Below are positions 35,537-43,781 of a stretch of 56,202 nucleotides of DNA, piece by piece. This DNA is from Bacteroidota bacterium (GTDB lineage: Bacteria > Bacteroidota > Bacteroidia > Cytophagales > Cytophagaceae). How positions within the stretch are numbered: position 1 is the stretch's first letter; each line of letters opens with the position of its first letter. Where the stretch lies: positions 1 through 56,202 of the forward strand of contig JAEWAY010000037.1 of assembly GCA_023391415.1 (NCBI GenBank), read 5' to 3'. A program made the translations under genes and the position numbers. The notes under the pieces are model-generated. The model saw only the letters and a list, made by a program, of their open reading frames with translations. It was not told the DNA's origin and made no database searches.

Positions 35537-35576
35537 AAAAGCGAGGTTACTCTTTAGAATAACCTCGCTTTTTGTT
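35537..35576. terminator. Bidirectional terminator between two Usp genes
   Basis: A perfect 13-bp stem AAAAGCGAGGTTA / TAACCTCGCTTTT with a 10-nt loop has A- and T-run flanks, placed between the convergent stop codons at 35500 and 35576. Confidence 0.93.
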
Positions 35577-36430
35577 TAGAACGAAAGTCTGCCCATAGGT
35601 TGACAGCATTTGTCTGTTTCATGAAAAACCAGCAATGGTATCGTGGCGTGATACGCCATCTTTTTCGTGTTTTTGTCCTTGAATAGATTGCTGACGATGG
35701 ATTCGCTGATGGTAGTGATAACAAAGAGATCCGCTTTGTTTCTTGTCAGGTATTCCTGTATGTGGACGTTAATGTCGATTCCATGGAAATAGATAAAATC
35801 CAGCTTGGGGTACGCGCAGGTTTCTCTGACAATCTTTTCAAACTTGAACAACTGATCTTCGGAAAACTTCCTTTTCTGATCGGAGATATTCAGAATCGTT
35901 ACTTCTGAATTGTAAAAGGTGGCGAACGCGGTAAGCTGCTTGATCGCCGCCACGTCTATATGTTCAAGATCGGACGCGTAGACGATTTTTTCAAATTTTA
36001 TACCCCCTGTTCGTTCGGGAATAGCCAGTACCGGACACGAGGCGTCGTCGATGATTTGGGTAGCGAATGAACCGATGGTAATATCTTTTATGCCACCTTC
36101 GCCTTTGGCTCCCAAAACGATCAGATCGACGTTTTCTTCATCGATGAGCTTGATAATAGGCGCGGCGCTCTCACCTTCCGTTACCACGGTAGTAATGTTG
36201 AGCAATGGGTTTTTTTGCAGACATTCCAGTTTAAGATCGTTGAGTTTTTCACCCATCGATTTTTTGATATTCTGGATGTTTTCCGGGCGTTCACTACTTG
36301 ATTTATATAGAATCACGTGAACCAAAACAATTTTGGAATAAAAAGTTTCCGCTATAGTCAACGCGTACTTTAGCGCGTTGCTGGAACATGCGGAAAAGTC
36401 GGTGGGAAAAATAATCGTATTGACTTGCAT
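35576..36430 (-). CDS. Tandem universal stress protein
   Basis: About 284 aa with two Usp domains. The first has the canonical ATP loop VLGAKGEGGIKDITIGSFATQIIDDASCPVLAIPE, the best preserved of the three Usp proteins here. The second ends LFVITTISESIVSNLFKDKNTKKMAYHATIPLLVFHE. I chose the ATG at 36430 (MQVNTIIFPTDFSACSSNALKYAL), which matches Usp N-termini, over an upstream GTG at 36466. It lies downstream of the PAS-kinase gene on the same strand, separated by a hairpin that covers the kinase stop. Confidence 0.92.
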   Translation of the reverse strand: MQVNTIIFPTDFSACSSNALKYALTIAETFYSKIVLVHVILYKSSSERPENIQNIKKSMGEKLNDLKLECLQKNPLLNITTVVTEGESAAPIIKLIDEENVDLIVLGAKGEGGIKDITIGSFATQIIDDASCPVLAIPERTGGIKFEKIVYASDLEHIDVAAIKQLTAFATFYNSEVTILNISDQKRKFSEDQLFKFEKIVRETCAYPKLDFIYFHGIDINVHIQEYLTRNKADLFVITTISESIVSNLFKDKNTKKMAYHATIPLLVFHETDKCCQPMGRLSF

Positions 36431-36464
36431 ATAACTTAATACTTGAAATTCCTCAAAATGTTTC

Positions 36465-36488
36465 ACTAATCGTTTCGCGACGATTAGT
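36465..36488. repeat. 9-bp perfect dyad spanning the kinase stop codon
   Basis: ACTAATCGT and ACGATTAGT flank TTCGCG. The stop codon of the PAS kinase (36484-36486) lies in one arm, and the Usp start lies 35 bases further. No T-run follows. It could be an attenuating hairpin or a regulator-binding palindrome. Confidence 0.5.
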
Positions 36489-38820
36489 CGTTTTGGTTTA
36501 GAGAGGCGGGAAATGTGATGGTAAAAATAGTGCCTTTATCCAACTCACTATAGACCTCTATGCTACCCCCGTTTTTTTCAATTGTTTGCTTTACAAGAGA
36601 CATGCCCAGACCAAGCCCGGGACTGGCTTTATGAAGACGCTTGAATGGAACAAATACATTGTTCAGATCTTGTGTAGCAATTCCAATGCCATTATCCGCG
36701 ACTTTCAGAGTCAGGTGATTTTTATTGGCGGAGTATTCAAAAGAGACTTCTACAATAGGTCTTCGTTCTTCGGATCGGTATTTTATGGCGTTGTTTATCA
36801 GATTGAAAAGTATGCTTCGGATTTCTTTGGGACGAATACGGAGTTTTTTTATTTGAAGATTGACGCGCAGGTCTGGTTCGTTTTCAATGATAAGATCGCC
36901 TATGGAAATGAGGACTTCATTCACTATTTCCTCCAGGTCTATCAAGCCAGGCGCTTCTTCTTCCTGATCGCTTACCGGTATTTCCGTCAGGTCCAGTACG
37001 AGGTTTTTTAATACTTTATTCGACTTTTGAACCAGGCTGAATATTTCTCTCAGGTTGTCGTTTTCGAGGTATGGTTTTATTTCATTCCGCATCATGTTGA
37101 GCAAAGACTCCATGTTTCTTATCGGGTTGCGCAGGTCGTGCGAGGCGATATGAATAAAGTTGTCGAGCTCTTTATTAACCTTGGCGAGGTGTTGATTGGT
37201 GAAGTTTAATTTGCTGAGATCCTGACTGAGTTGCTGTTCGGCCTTTTCCAGATTTTCCAGCATGGTTTTTTGATCGTGTATGTCGGTTAAAGTCCCTACC
37301 CAGCGTACGATACAGTCGTTTGAGTCGACAATCGGAATAGCTCTTGTCAAAAACCACCGGTAGGCTCCGGTCTTGTTTTTGAGGCGTAGCTCGATACTCA
37401 ATTCTTCGGCTGTCAGATTACAGCGTCGCCATGCTTCCCGAATACCGGGAAGGTCATCCGGAAAAATAATGTCGCTCCACATGTCTTCCGTCATTTTTTT
37501 TGGCAGATTGCCGGTATAGTCGAGCCAGCGCAGGTTGAAATAATCTCCTTGCCCCTTCGCGTTGATGGAGTATACAAGCTGAGGCATGGATTCCGCCAAA
37601 ACCTGATACATTTGTTCGGAAGCCCGGAGTTTACTTTCGACGACCTTGACGTCGGATAGCTTGAGTAAGGAACCGACCATGCGCAAGGGTTGACCTCGCT
37701 CATCGCGGATGATATAGCCTCTGTCGAGAATAAGCTCATAATGTCCCTGGTTGCTCAGCAGACGATATTCCGCTTTCCAGCTTTGAATCGCCGGATCCTG
37801 GATGCTTTTGAGCAGATCGTTCACCACCACCTCTTTGTCCTCAGGGTGAATTCGGGATTGCCAGTATTCCAAACCATTTTCAGGAGGGAAAACCTTGCTT
37901 GCAAACTCTTCATTAAATAGTTCATTAAAAACTAGTTTATTGTCTAAACAGTCCCAATCCCAGGCGATTTCGTTGGTGGCCTTGCTCAGCAGGCGGAACC
38001 GGTCGTCGCTTAGCTCAAGATCCCGGGTTCGTTTTTGTATGATGGTTTCCAGTTCTTTATTCCGGCGTTGGAGTTCGGCGTTGGAGTCGCTGAGTCGTTT
38101 GTAGGCTTTTATTAACTCTGGTTCCGCCGCTTTGATGGCGCTGATGTCGACGATAGTGACCATAAGGCGGGGCCGCCCTGTTTCTTCGGGCGTCTCTACG
38201 CCCGCTGTGACCCAGGCGCGAAACGACGTGCCGGACGGTAACGATATATGGGTTTCGATCTCATAAGCGCTATGATTTTTATATCCTTGCCGGATATAAT
38301 CTTCCATCGATTGTTTATCCGGGATAGCGACGCGGGCTAAGAAATCCTCCACGGAGGCGGGTTTGTCCGGGGGCAACTCAAGGAGTGAATAAAATCCTTC
38401 GGTACATAGGAGTTCCTGGGTGGCTATAGCCAGGGTACAGGAGGCGACGCGTTCTTTCTTGTTGTCCGTGTGCTTTCTGAGCAACCCGATTCCAGTGGCT
38501 GGCGCGTTTAGCGGGGGCGCGTAGTCGGGATGATCGACCTTGTTTTTGAGAATGAGAATACCCGCTTGCTCCGAGCCTGTATCGAATGGAATATATTGAA
38601 AATGGATATTTTGACGGCTAAAAGGATTAGAGGCTGTGCTTTTTGCCAAAACAAATGAAAAATCATATTTTCGACATTCGGTTTCAGAAAGCTGACTGAG
38701 TGACAGAAACGCGTTGTTGAACCAGGTCACCTGACCGGAATGACTGATGAGGGCGAGTCCTTCCGAAACCGAATCAAACGCCTTTGAGAAGTCTTTCGAG
38801 TTAAATGTGTTTTTTGTCAA
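36484..38820 (-). CDS. Multi-PAS sensor histidine kinase
   Basis: A 778-aa soluble kinase without membrane helices. It has a PAS near 10-100, a second PAS-like region about 135-230, a coiled coil (PELIKAYKRLSDSNAELQRR, about 235-265), a PAS_3 about 275-395 (ATNEIAWDWDCLDNKLVFNE) and another PAS with PAC about 400-520 (MPQLVYSINAKGQGDYFNLRWLDYTG). The HisKA motif follows, with phosphoacceptor H near 560 (HIASHDLRNPIRN). The HATPase has NLINNAIKYR, DNGIGIATQDL and GLGLGMSLVKQTIEKNGG. It probably senses a small ligand or redox state in the cytosol. It has no receiver domain and no adjacent response regulator. Confidence 0.94.
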   Translation of the reverse strand: MTKNTFNSKDFSKAFDSVSEGLALISHSGQVTWFNNAFLSLSQLSETECRKYDFSFVLAKSTASNPFSRQNIHFQYIPFDTGSEQAGILILKNKVDHPDYAPPLNAPATGIGLLRKHTDNKKERVASCTLAIATQELLCTEGFYSLLELPPDKPASVEDFLARVAIPDKQSMEDYIRQGYKNHSAYEIETHISLPSGTSFRAWVTAGVETPEETGRPRLMVTIVDISAIKAAEPELIKAYKRLSDSNAELQRRNKELETIIQKRTRDLELSDDRFRLLSKATNEIAWDWDCLDNKLVFNELFNEEFASKVFPPENGLEYWQSRIHPEDKEVVVNDLLKSIQDPAIQSWKAEYRLLSNQGHYELILDRGYIIRDERGQPLRMVGSLLKLSDVKVVESKLRASEQMYQVLAESMPQLVYSINAKGQGDYFNLRWLDYTGNLPKKMTEDMWSDIIFPDDLPGIREAWRRCNLTAEELSIELRLKNKTGAYRWFLTRAIPIVDSNDCIVRWVGTLTDIHDQKTMLENLEKAEQQLSQDLSKLNFTNQHLAKVNKELDNFIHIASHDLRNPIRNMESLLNMMRNEIKPYLENDNLREIFSLVQKSNKVLKNLVLDLTEIPVSDQEEEAPGLIDLEEIVNEVLISIGDLIIENEPDLRVNLQIKKLRIRPKEIRSILFNLINNAIKYRSEERRPIVEVSFEYSANKNHLTLKVADNGIGIATQDLNNVFVPFKRLHKASPGLGLGMSLVKQTIEKNGGSIEVYSELDKGTIFTITFPASLNQND

Positions 38821-39088
38821 TGACTTGCTTGTTGAGGGTGTTGATGGGGCTAAAAGCTTATCAATTTGGATTGTTGAAAGTCTTTAGGCGTTTTATGTAA
38901 AAGGCGATTACACGTTCAAATTACCGCGAAGATAGTAAATAATCCCATACGCGATATTCAGATCTGGTTACTTTTAAGACTTTTAAAGACAATGAAAACC
39001 GGTAGCTGAACGATTGAAAAATCCAATTTGTTTTAGCATGTTTCAGGTTTTTTTTATAGCTTTTAAAATTGTTTCAGACTAAGTGCAG

Positions 39089-39571
39089 ATGCGACGGCTA
39101 ATATTAAAGATCATTGATCCGTTTTATTTTATTTTTAAACCGGTCATGGATTTGCAAACTTACCGGTATGGAGTATGTGGAAGCGGAAATACCTTGCTCG
39201 ATATCTTGGTATACTTTATATCATACAACTATGTTCTAGACAAACAGCCTGTTCTTCTTGGCTGGTTGACGATAAGCCCCCATATCGCGGCGTTCATTAT
39301 CGCTTTTATGGTATCTTTTCCGATCGGTTTTTTTCTGATGAGAATGATCGTCTTTACAGAGTCTACCGTACGGGGACGCGTGCAACTTGTCCGGTATTTT
39401 TCTGTCCTTCTCTTGAATATTTTCCTGAACTATGTGTTTATCAAGTTGATGGTGGAGTATTTGCATGTATACCCTACCGTCGCCAAGGTGATTATAACGT
39501 GTGTGATTGTGCTGATATCGTATTTGTTGCAGCGAAGGTTTACGTTTAAAGTCGTCAAGTCGGGCATATGA
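39089..39571 (+). CDS. GtrA family membrane protein
   Basis: About 160 aa with four membrane helices, matching GtrA-like proteins thought to flip or transfer polyprenyl-linked sugars during glycosylation of surface polymers. Family marks are YRYGVCGSGNTLLDILVYFISYNYVL near helix 1, an AFIIAFMVSFPIGFFLMRMIVF segment, and the C-terminal VISYLLQRRFTFKV. The ATG at 39089 is preferred over a GTG two codons upstream. It reads in the same direction as the downstream ModF-like ATPase, with a 60-base gap. Confidence 0.87.
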   Translation: MRRLILKIIDPFYFIFKPVMDLQTYRYGVCGSGNTLLDILVYFISYNYVLDKQPVLLGWLTISPHIAAFIIAFMVSFPIGFFLMRMIVFTESTVRGRVQLVRYFSVLLLNIFLNYVFIKLMVEYLHVYPTVAKVIITCVIVLISYLLQRRFTFKVVKSGI

Positions 39572-39631
39572 TTTCCGACGTTGAGAGGCTAAGCTTTATT
39601 GTATTTGATCAGGAATCCGGATAATGGAAAA

Positions 39632-41122
39632 ATGGCGATGCTTGTCGAATTGAATGGGGTTTCCCTGAAACTGGGCGCCAGTCTTGTATTGGATGACGTG
39701 TCGTTGACGATTGAGAAGCGGTCGTTGACGGTTATTTGCGGTCTGAGTGGTAGCGGCAAGACGGTACTTGGCGGATTGATCGCCGGAAAACGGGAAGCCG
39801 GAGAGGGTGAGGTTCGCTTCAAAGCCGGGGTTCGGGAACGAACCGTCTGGGTGCCGCAGCAACACGATTTCAGGACATGGATGGATGGGGGCTCATATTA
39901 TCAGCAACGATACGACAATACCTTTGGCGGGAATTTGCCGCGGGTAAGCAATGTCTTGTCGCTTGAAACTATCGGAAAAAGCCGACTGAAAGACGTGCTG
40001 GAACGATTGCGTGTCGATGGGCTTATGGACAAGCTGGTTCTGGAATTGTCCAATGGAGAAAGCAAAAGAATACAACTCGCCATAGCGCTTTTGGGGGATC
40101 CCGCGCTGCTGATTCTGGACAATCCCTGGGTGGGCCTGGACATGGAAACCCGCGTCGTCTTGCCGGAAGTATTTGATATGTTGTTGAGCAGGGACGTAAG
40201 TATCCTGTTGTTGTGTGGCATAAAGGATGTGCCGGAAACAAGAACTTCGCTCTTCCTGTTGCATGAAGGTAAGTTGATGAGAAAAGACTCCAGGTCGTCT
40301 ATTGAGCAAGACCTGATGGCTGTGAACGAGAAAGGGGAGAGGGGAAGACTGCAAGCCTTGCCATCCGGCATTATCGGGATCGGCCAGGAGGCGGACTTGT
40401 TTACAAACGCGGTTGAAATGAAAGGGGTGACTGTACGATATGGAGAAAAAACGATTCTGGAGAATATTGACTGGACTGTTCGAAAAGGTGAGCGCTGGGC
40501 GCTGATGGGGCCCAATGGTTCAGGAAAGTCGACCTTGCTCAGTCTGATCAATGGAGATAATCCCAAAGCTTATACCAATAAGGTCGCTGTATTTGACAAA
40601 CAAAGAGGGACGGGGGAGAGTATCTGGGAATTGAAAAGTAAAATCGGATTCGTGTCTCCGGAATTGCATCTGTTTTTTCAGCGATCGCCTTCATTTACCG
40701 AATCCCTGGCGGTTGCCGGACGAAGTGGTTCCGTATTCAGAAATCTTGTATTTACCTGCTTTGATTGCGTTACTTCGGGATTTAACGAGCAGATTGGCTG
40801 GTCGGGGAATGTGACTGAGGGGCAGAAAAAACTGGCTACGCGGTGGATGGAGGCTTTTGAGGTTGAGAAGCTGAAAAACGCGCCTTTCTCGTCCGTTTCA
40901 CTTGGAACGCAAAGGATTCTTTTGTTAGCGAGGTCTCTCGTCAAGAATCCGCCATTGCTCATTCTGGATGAACCTTGCCAGGGTTTGGATGAAATACAAA
41001 TAGAGCGTTTCAGGCAAATTGTCGATATGGTCTGTTTCTCGCTTGGCAACACACTGATTTATGTATCGCATTACGAGCATCATATACCTTCCTGCGTAAG
41101 CGAACGTCTTGATCTTGGATAG
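39632..41122 (+). CDS. Double ABC-domain ATPase, ModF-like
   Basis: About 496 aa with two ABC cassettes and no membrane part. Cassette 1 has GLSGSGKTVLGGLIAGKR, a signature LSNGESKRIQLA and LLILDNPW, in which N replaces the catalytic glutamate of Walker B. Cassette 2 has GPNGSGKSTLLSLINGDNPKAYTN, a degenerate signature SLGTQRILLLARSL and LLILDEPCQGLD. The INGDNPKAY...IGFVSPELH pattern is typical of ModF/PhrA-type proteins, described near molybdate transport. I chose the ATG at 39632 because MLVELNGVSLKLG fits ABC starts. It is convergent with corA. Confidence 0.85.
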   Translation: MAMLVELNGVSLKLGASLVLDDVSLTIEKRSLTVICGLSGSGKTVLGGLIAGKREAGEGEVRFKAGVRERTVWVPQQHDFRTWMDGGSYYQQRYDNTFGGNLPRVSNVLSLETIGKSRLKDVLERLRVDGLMDKLVLELSNGESKRIQLAIALLGDPALLILDNPWVGLDMETRVVLPEVFDMLLSRDVSILLLCGIKDVPETRTSLFLLHEGKLMRKDSRSSIEQDLMAVNEKGERGRLQALPSGIIGIGQEADLFTNAVEMKGVTVRYGEKTILENIDWTVRKGERWALMGPNGSGKSTLLSLINGDNPKAYTNKVAVFDKQRGTGESIWELKSKIGFVSPELHLFFQRSPSFTESLAVAGRSGSVFRNLVFTCFDCVTSGFNEQIGWSGNVTEGQKKLATRWMEAFEVEKLKNAPFSSVSLGTQRILLLARSLVKNPPLLILDEPCQGLDEIQIERFRQIVDMVCFSLGNTLIYVSHYEHHIPSCVSERLDLG

Positions 41123-41134
41123 GTGGATATTGGA

Positions 41135-42085
41135 TTACAGCCACTTCCGATGTCTGAAATACCATAAGAAGGCCAGAGAAGCCAGAATCATCGTAGCGAT
41201 CGCGAATGGATAACCCCAGGGCCAATCAAGTTCGGGCATAAAGGAGAAGTTCATGCCATAGATACTGGCGATCAGGGTAGGAGGCATAAAAACGACGGTT
41301 ACGACCGTGAAAATCTTGATCACCTGATTCTGCTCAATGTTGACCAATCCCAGAAAAGTATTTTGAAGAAACTCAAGTCGTTCAAAACTAAACTCCGTGT
41401 GTTGTAGCAGAGAGGCGATATCCTTGATCAGGATTCGGAGCCGTTCCTTTTCCGGTTCCTGGATAAACGAGCTTTTAAGCAGGGAGGATACCAATCTTTG
41501 CTTGTCCACGATACTTTCCCGGATAAGGATCGTATTTTCTTGCAGCTCTGTTATTTTTATCAGTATTTCTTCCTTAAAGGATCGTTCTTTCAAAAGTTTT
41601 TTACTTACCGAATTGGTTTGTCGGGTCAGCGATTCTATAAAATCCGCGTCCAGGTCGATTCTGGATTCGAGTAGCAGAATCCATATTTGTGAAGCTTTGT
41701 TAATCTGGCTGTTTCGGAAAGTTTTGAGTTTGCGAACCACATCGGCGAAAGCCTTCAGGTCGGCGTTGCGCACGGTAAACAGGATATTTTCTTTTAATAT
41801 AAACGAGACATGCCTGGAAACATATGATTGATTTTCGCTTACGACAAAAACATTGTTCGCCTCTACCGTATAGGTGTCTTCAATGTAACGGGAACTGCTC
41901 TCGATTTCCGCCGCTTCCTGCGAGGTAAACAACTCAATGTTGAAAAGGCTTTCGATGGTCTGTTTTTCCCGATCGGTAGGGGATTGAAGGTCGACCCAGA
42001 TCAACCTGGGATCGTCAGGAGTGATGGATTCCGGATCTTTTTCCCATCGTACTTCATTGTCTTTTATATAAAATATCCGAATCAT
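41135..42085 (-). CDS. corA: CorA family divalent metal transporter
   Basis: A 316-aa Mg2+/Co2+ channel subunit that assembles as a pentamer in the inner membrane. The large N-terminal cytosolic domain ends in long helices (about 130-250). Two C-terminal membrane helices follow, the first ending in the signature YGMNFSFMPELDWPWGYPF. A short basic tail RHRKWL closes it. All expected elements are present. The gene is convergent with the ModF-like gene, and the tRNA-Arg promoter lies upstream of it. Confidence 0.95.
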   Translation of the reverse strand: MIRIFYIKDNEVRWEKDPESITPDDPRLIWVDLQSPTDREKQTIESLFNIELFTSQEAAEIESSSRYIEDTYTVEANNVFVVSENQSYVSRHVSFILKENILFTVRNADLKAFADVVRKLKTFRNSQINKASQIWILLLESRIDLDADFIESLTRQTNSVSKKLLKERSFKEEILIKITELQENTILIRESIVDKQRLVSSLLKSSFIQEPEKERLRILIKDIASLLQHTEFSFERLEFLQNTFLGLVNIEQNQVIKIFTVVTVVFMPPTLIASIYGMNFSFMPELDWPWGYPFAIATMILASLAFLWYFRHRKWL

Positions 42086-42241
42086 AAACTACACTTTTGC
42101 GAAAGCAAGTTAATTATGTCCAAGCCAAAATAAAAATCCAGGCTTGTTTGTTTAAACCATCTTAGGACGAAGGATAAGTAAGATAACAATTCAAAGTTTA
42201 CGCGCCGCGCTATGAAAATTTCAGAGTGGATGTCGTAAAGC

Positions 42242-42272
42242 TTGGTTCTTGAGAAAAAAAAAATTACTTTTG
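42242..42272 (+). promoter_or_regulatory. Promoter of tRNA-Arg
   Basis: TTG at 42242-42244 and TACTTTTG (42265-42272) lie 20 bases apart, a full TTG/TAnnTTTG promoter 15 bases before the tRNA. Confidence 0.82.
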
Positions 42273-42287
42273 CACCGCTTTATATTA

Positions 42288-42359
42288 GGCCCCATAGTTC
42301 AATGGATAGAATTTCAGATTCCGGTTCTGAAGATTTGGGTTCGAGTCCCGATGGGGTCA
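42288..42359 (+). tRNA. tRNA-Arg (anticodon CCG)
   Basis: A 72-nt cloverleaf. The acceptor GGCCCCA pairs with TGGGGTC. The anticodon stem TCAGA/TCTGA holds the loop TTCCGGT, giving CCG. The T-arm is TTGGGTTCGAGTCCCGA. The next base is C and CCA is not encoded. It marks the left edge of the accessory region, and tRNA 3' ends are common integration targets. Confidence 0.96.
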
Positions 42360-42362
42360 CTT

Positions 42363-42395
42363 AAGGAGACACTACACAGTAGTTGTCTCCTTTTT
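42363..42395 (+). terminator. Terminator of tRNA-Arg
   Basis: A stem AAGGAGACA / TGTCTCCTT, extended by CTAC/GTAG around a bulge, is followed by TTTTT. It starts 4 bases after the tRNA. No gene is visible in 42396-42582. Confidence 0.85.
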
Positions 42396-42582
42396 ATGTC
42401 AATAAAAATCTGTCATCCAAGCTGTTATAGTTCGGTTATTTATAGTTCGATTTTTTATGACTGAAACCTCTAAACTGATGTATAAGATTCTCTAGAAAGC
42501 TTGCCTAGAGACGTCGTTACACTGTTTTTTCTAAAGTTCGATTTCTCCTTGGGGTTTTGGTGTTTTTTCTTCCCCGTCTTTT

Positions 42583-42717
42583 TTATAATTTTTGGCCATG
42601 AGATAGATAAAGGAAGTCCACTATAACGGTTGCTTCGTCATCGTCTACCTCAATGCCATTTTTTACTAATATCGCAATTGCTCGCTTAATTGAAACCTTT
42701 TTATCGGTAAAATTCAT
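42583..42717 (-). CDS. Small protein of a recombinase-associated type, probably frameshifted
   Basis: A 44-aa frame MNFTDKKVSIKRAIAILVKN, then GIEVDDDEATVIVDFLYLSHGQKL. Small Bacteroidota proteins with this pattern (VKKAIKILAKNGI.VDDDEA..ILDFLYLLAK) are common. After FLYL a one-base shift would continue as MAKNYKKDGEEKTPKPQGEIEL, a better family-like ending, so the gene may be frameshifted. It lies directly downstream of the recombinase remnant on the same strand. No function is known. Confidence 0.5.
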   Translation of the reverse strand: MNFTDKKVSIKRAIAILVKNGIEVDDDEATVIVDFLYLSHGQKL

Positions 42718-42725
42718 ATTTATTG

Positions 42726-43272
42726 CTATTTTGCCTGTCGTTTTGTTGATAATATTTTTGATAGCCCACTGTGCAATCCCAAAGAAATATCCCCTGTTTG
42801 GAAATCAACCTTAAGCGGAGGGATAAGATTAACAAAATGTTTTTTATCCGCTGTGTCCAAGTTTGAAAATCCTTGAAGAATGTTTACAAATGACCGACCT
42901 ACCAACTGGCTTTGTTTGTCAATAGCCTTTAATTTAACATCGATATCGTTCAATTCCCTTTTCAGGCATTTGAAATTGACAAGGCATTCCTTTTTTAACT
43001 TGCTATAGTCATCGAGTTTTAGTATGTCTGTCACAAATAATTTCAGAGCTTGGGAAAGAATTGATTCCTGTTCAATTAGCTTTCCCAATTAACTTTTTCC
43101 ATTCGGGCCGGTTGAAATTCTTGGCTGAGAAGTCTTCACGATAAATGTCCTTGACTTCTATATTATTGTACCTGCAATATTTTAATAACCGGTCTTCCTG
43201 TTCAGGTAAGGAATGTCCTTTTCTTTTTTGCTCATCCGTGCTTACACGGACGTATAAATAGGCTGTTTTCAT
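42726..43272 (-). pseudogene. Large serine recombinase, internally deleted
   Basis: From 43272 the frame encodes KTAYLYVRVSTDEQKRKGHSLPEQEDRLLKYC, the start of a serine recombinase with its catalytic Ser in VRVSTDEQ, up to FNRPEWKKLI, and then stops at 43072. The next frame (43088 to 42726) encodes a helical, lysine-rich stretch like the C-terminal coiled region of the same enzymes. About 300 residues that normally lie between, including the rest of the catalytic core and the recombinase DNA-binding domain, are missing. The element can therefore no longer excise itself. Confidence 0.8.
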
Positions 43273-43311
43273 AGGAATAATATGTGTTTGATTTTTAAGT
43301 TGAACATTTCT

Positions 43312-43323
43312 TGAAAGCTTTCA
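43312..43323. promoter_or_regulatory. 12-bp perfect palindrome upstream of the recombinase remnant
   Basis: TGAAAGCTTTCA lies 40 bases upstream of the recombinase start, in the divergent region shared with the XRE gene. It is a possible operator; nothing else supports this. Confidence 0.3.
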
Positions 43324-43446
43324 GACCTGATAGTTTTTTAGGTATACAACGGTATCGCAACCCTACTCTTATCTTAACTATTAAAACCCATTCATAACAT
43401 CCTCAAAAATATCTGACTAAATACAGTCCAAGTCTGGAAAATGTAC

Positions 43447-43454
43447 TAAATTTG
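43447..43454 (+). promoter_or_regulatory. Promoter -7 box of the defence operon
   Basis: TAAATTTG matches TAnnTTTG and ends 19 bases before the ATG at 43473. It overlaps an upstream in-frame TTG (43452), so that codon is unlikely to be the start. A GACT-N6-AGTC dyad at 43415-43428 lies just upstream, where an autoregulating XRE protein could bind. Confidence 0.55.
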
Positions 43455-43472
43455 ACCAAAACAGACAAGTCA

Positions 43473-43775
43473 ATGATAGACAATACTAAGTTGTTTGGGG
43501 AAGCGGTTCGATCCTTAAGAGAAAAGAAAGAATTGTTGTTACGACAAGTTGCAGCTGAATTAGAAGTCGATACGTCATTCTTAAGTAAAATGGAACGTAA
43601 CGAGAAAAAAGCAAGCAGACAGCAAGTTTGCAAACTAGAAGGAATATTAGAAGCTAAGCAAAATGAATTATTGACATTATGGTTATCTGACAAACTATTT
43701 GACATATTGAGTGAAGAGAAAGAAGCGTATAATGTGCTGAAGTTGACTGAACAAAGGTTAAAACAAACTAAGTAA
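43473..43775 (+). CDS. XRE-type HTH regulator of the defence operon
   Basis: A 100-aa protein with an N-terminal HTH_3 domain (LFGEAVRSLREKKELLLRQVAAELEVDTSFLSKMERNEKKASRQQVCKL) and a short C-terminal helix pair (LSDKLFDILSEEKEAYNVLKLTEQRLKQ). Small XRE proteins like this stand at the head of many restriction-modification and defence operons, where they repress or time expression. Translation from ATG 43473 fits the promoter position. The large helicase gene starts 6 bases after its stop. Confidence 0.88.
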   Translation: MIDNTKLFGEAVRSLREKKELLLRQVAAELEVDTSFLSKMERNEKKASRQQVCKLEGILEAKQNELLTLWLSDKLFDILSEEKEAYNVLKLTEQRLKQTK

Positions 43776-43781
43776 GAAAAT

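Noticed and set aside
42249..42464. A 71-aa frame across tRNA-Arg
   Set aside because: It overlaps the tRNA and its terminator, so it is coding by chance.
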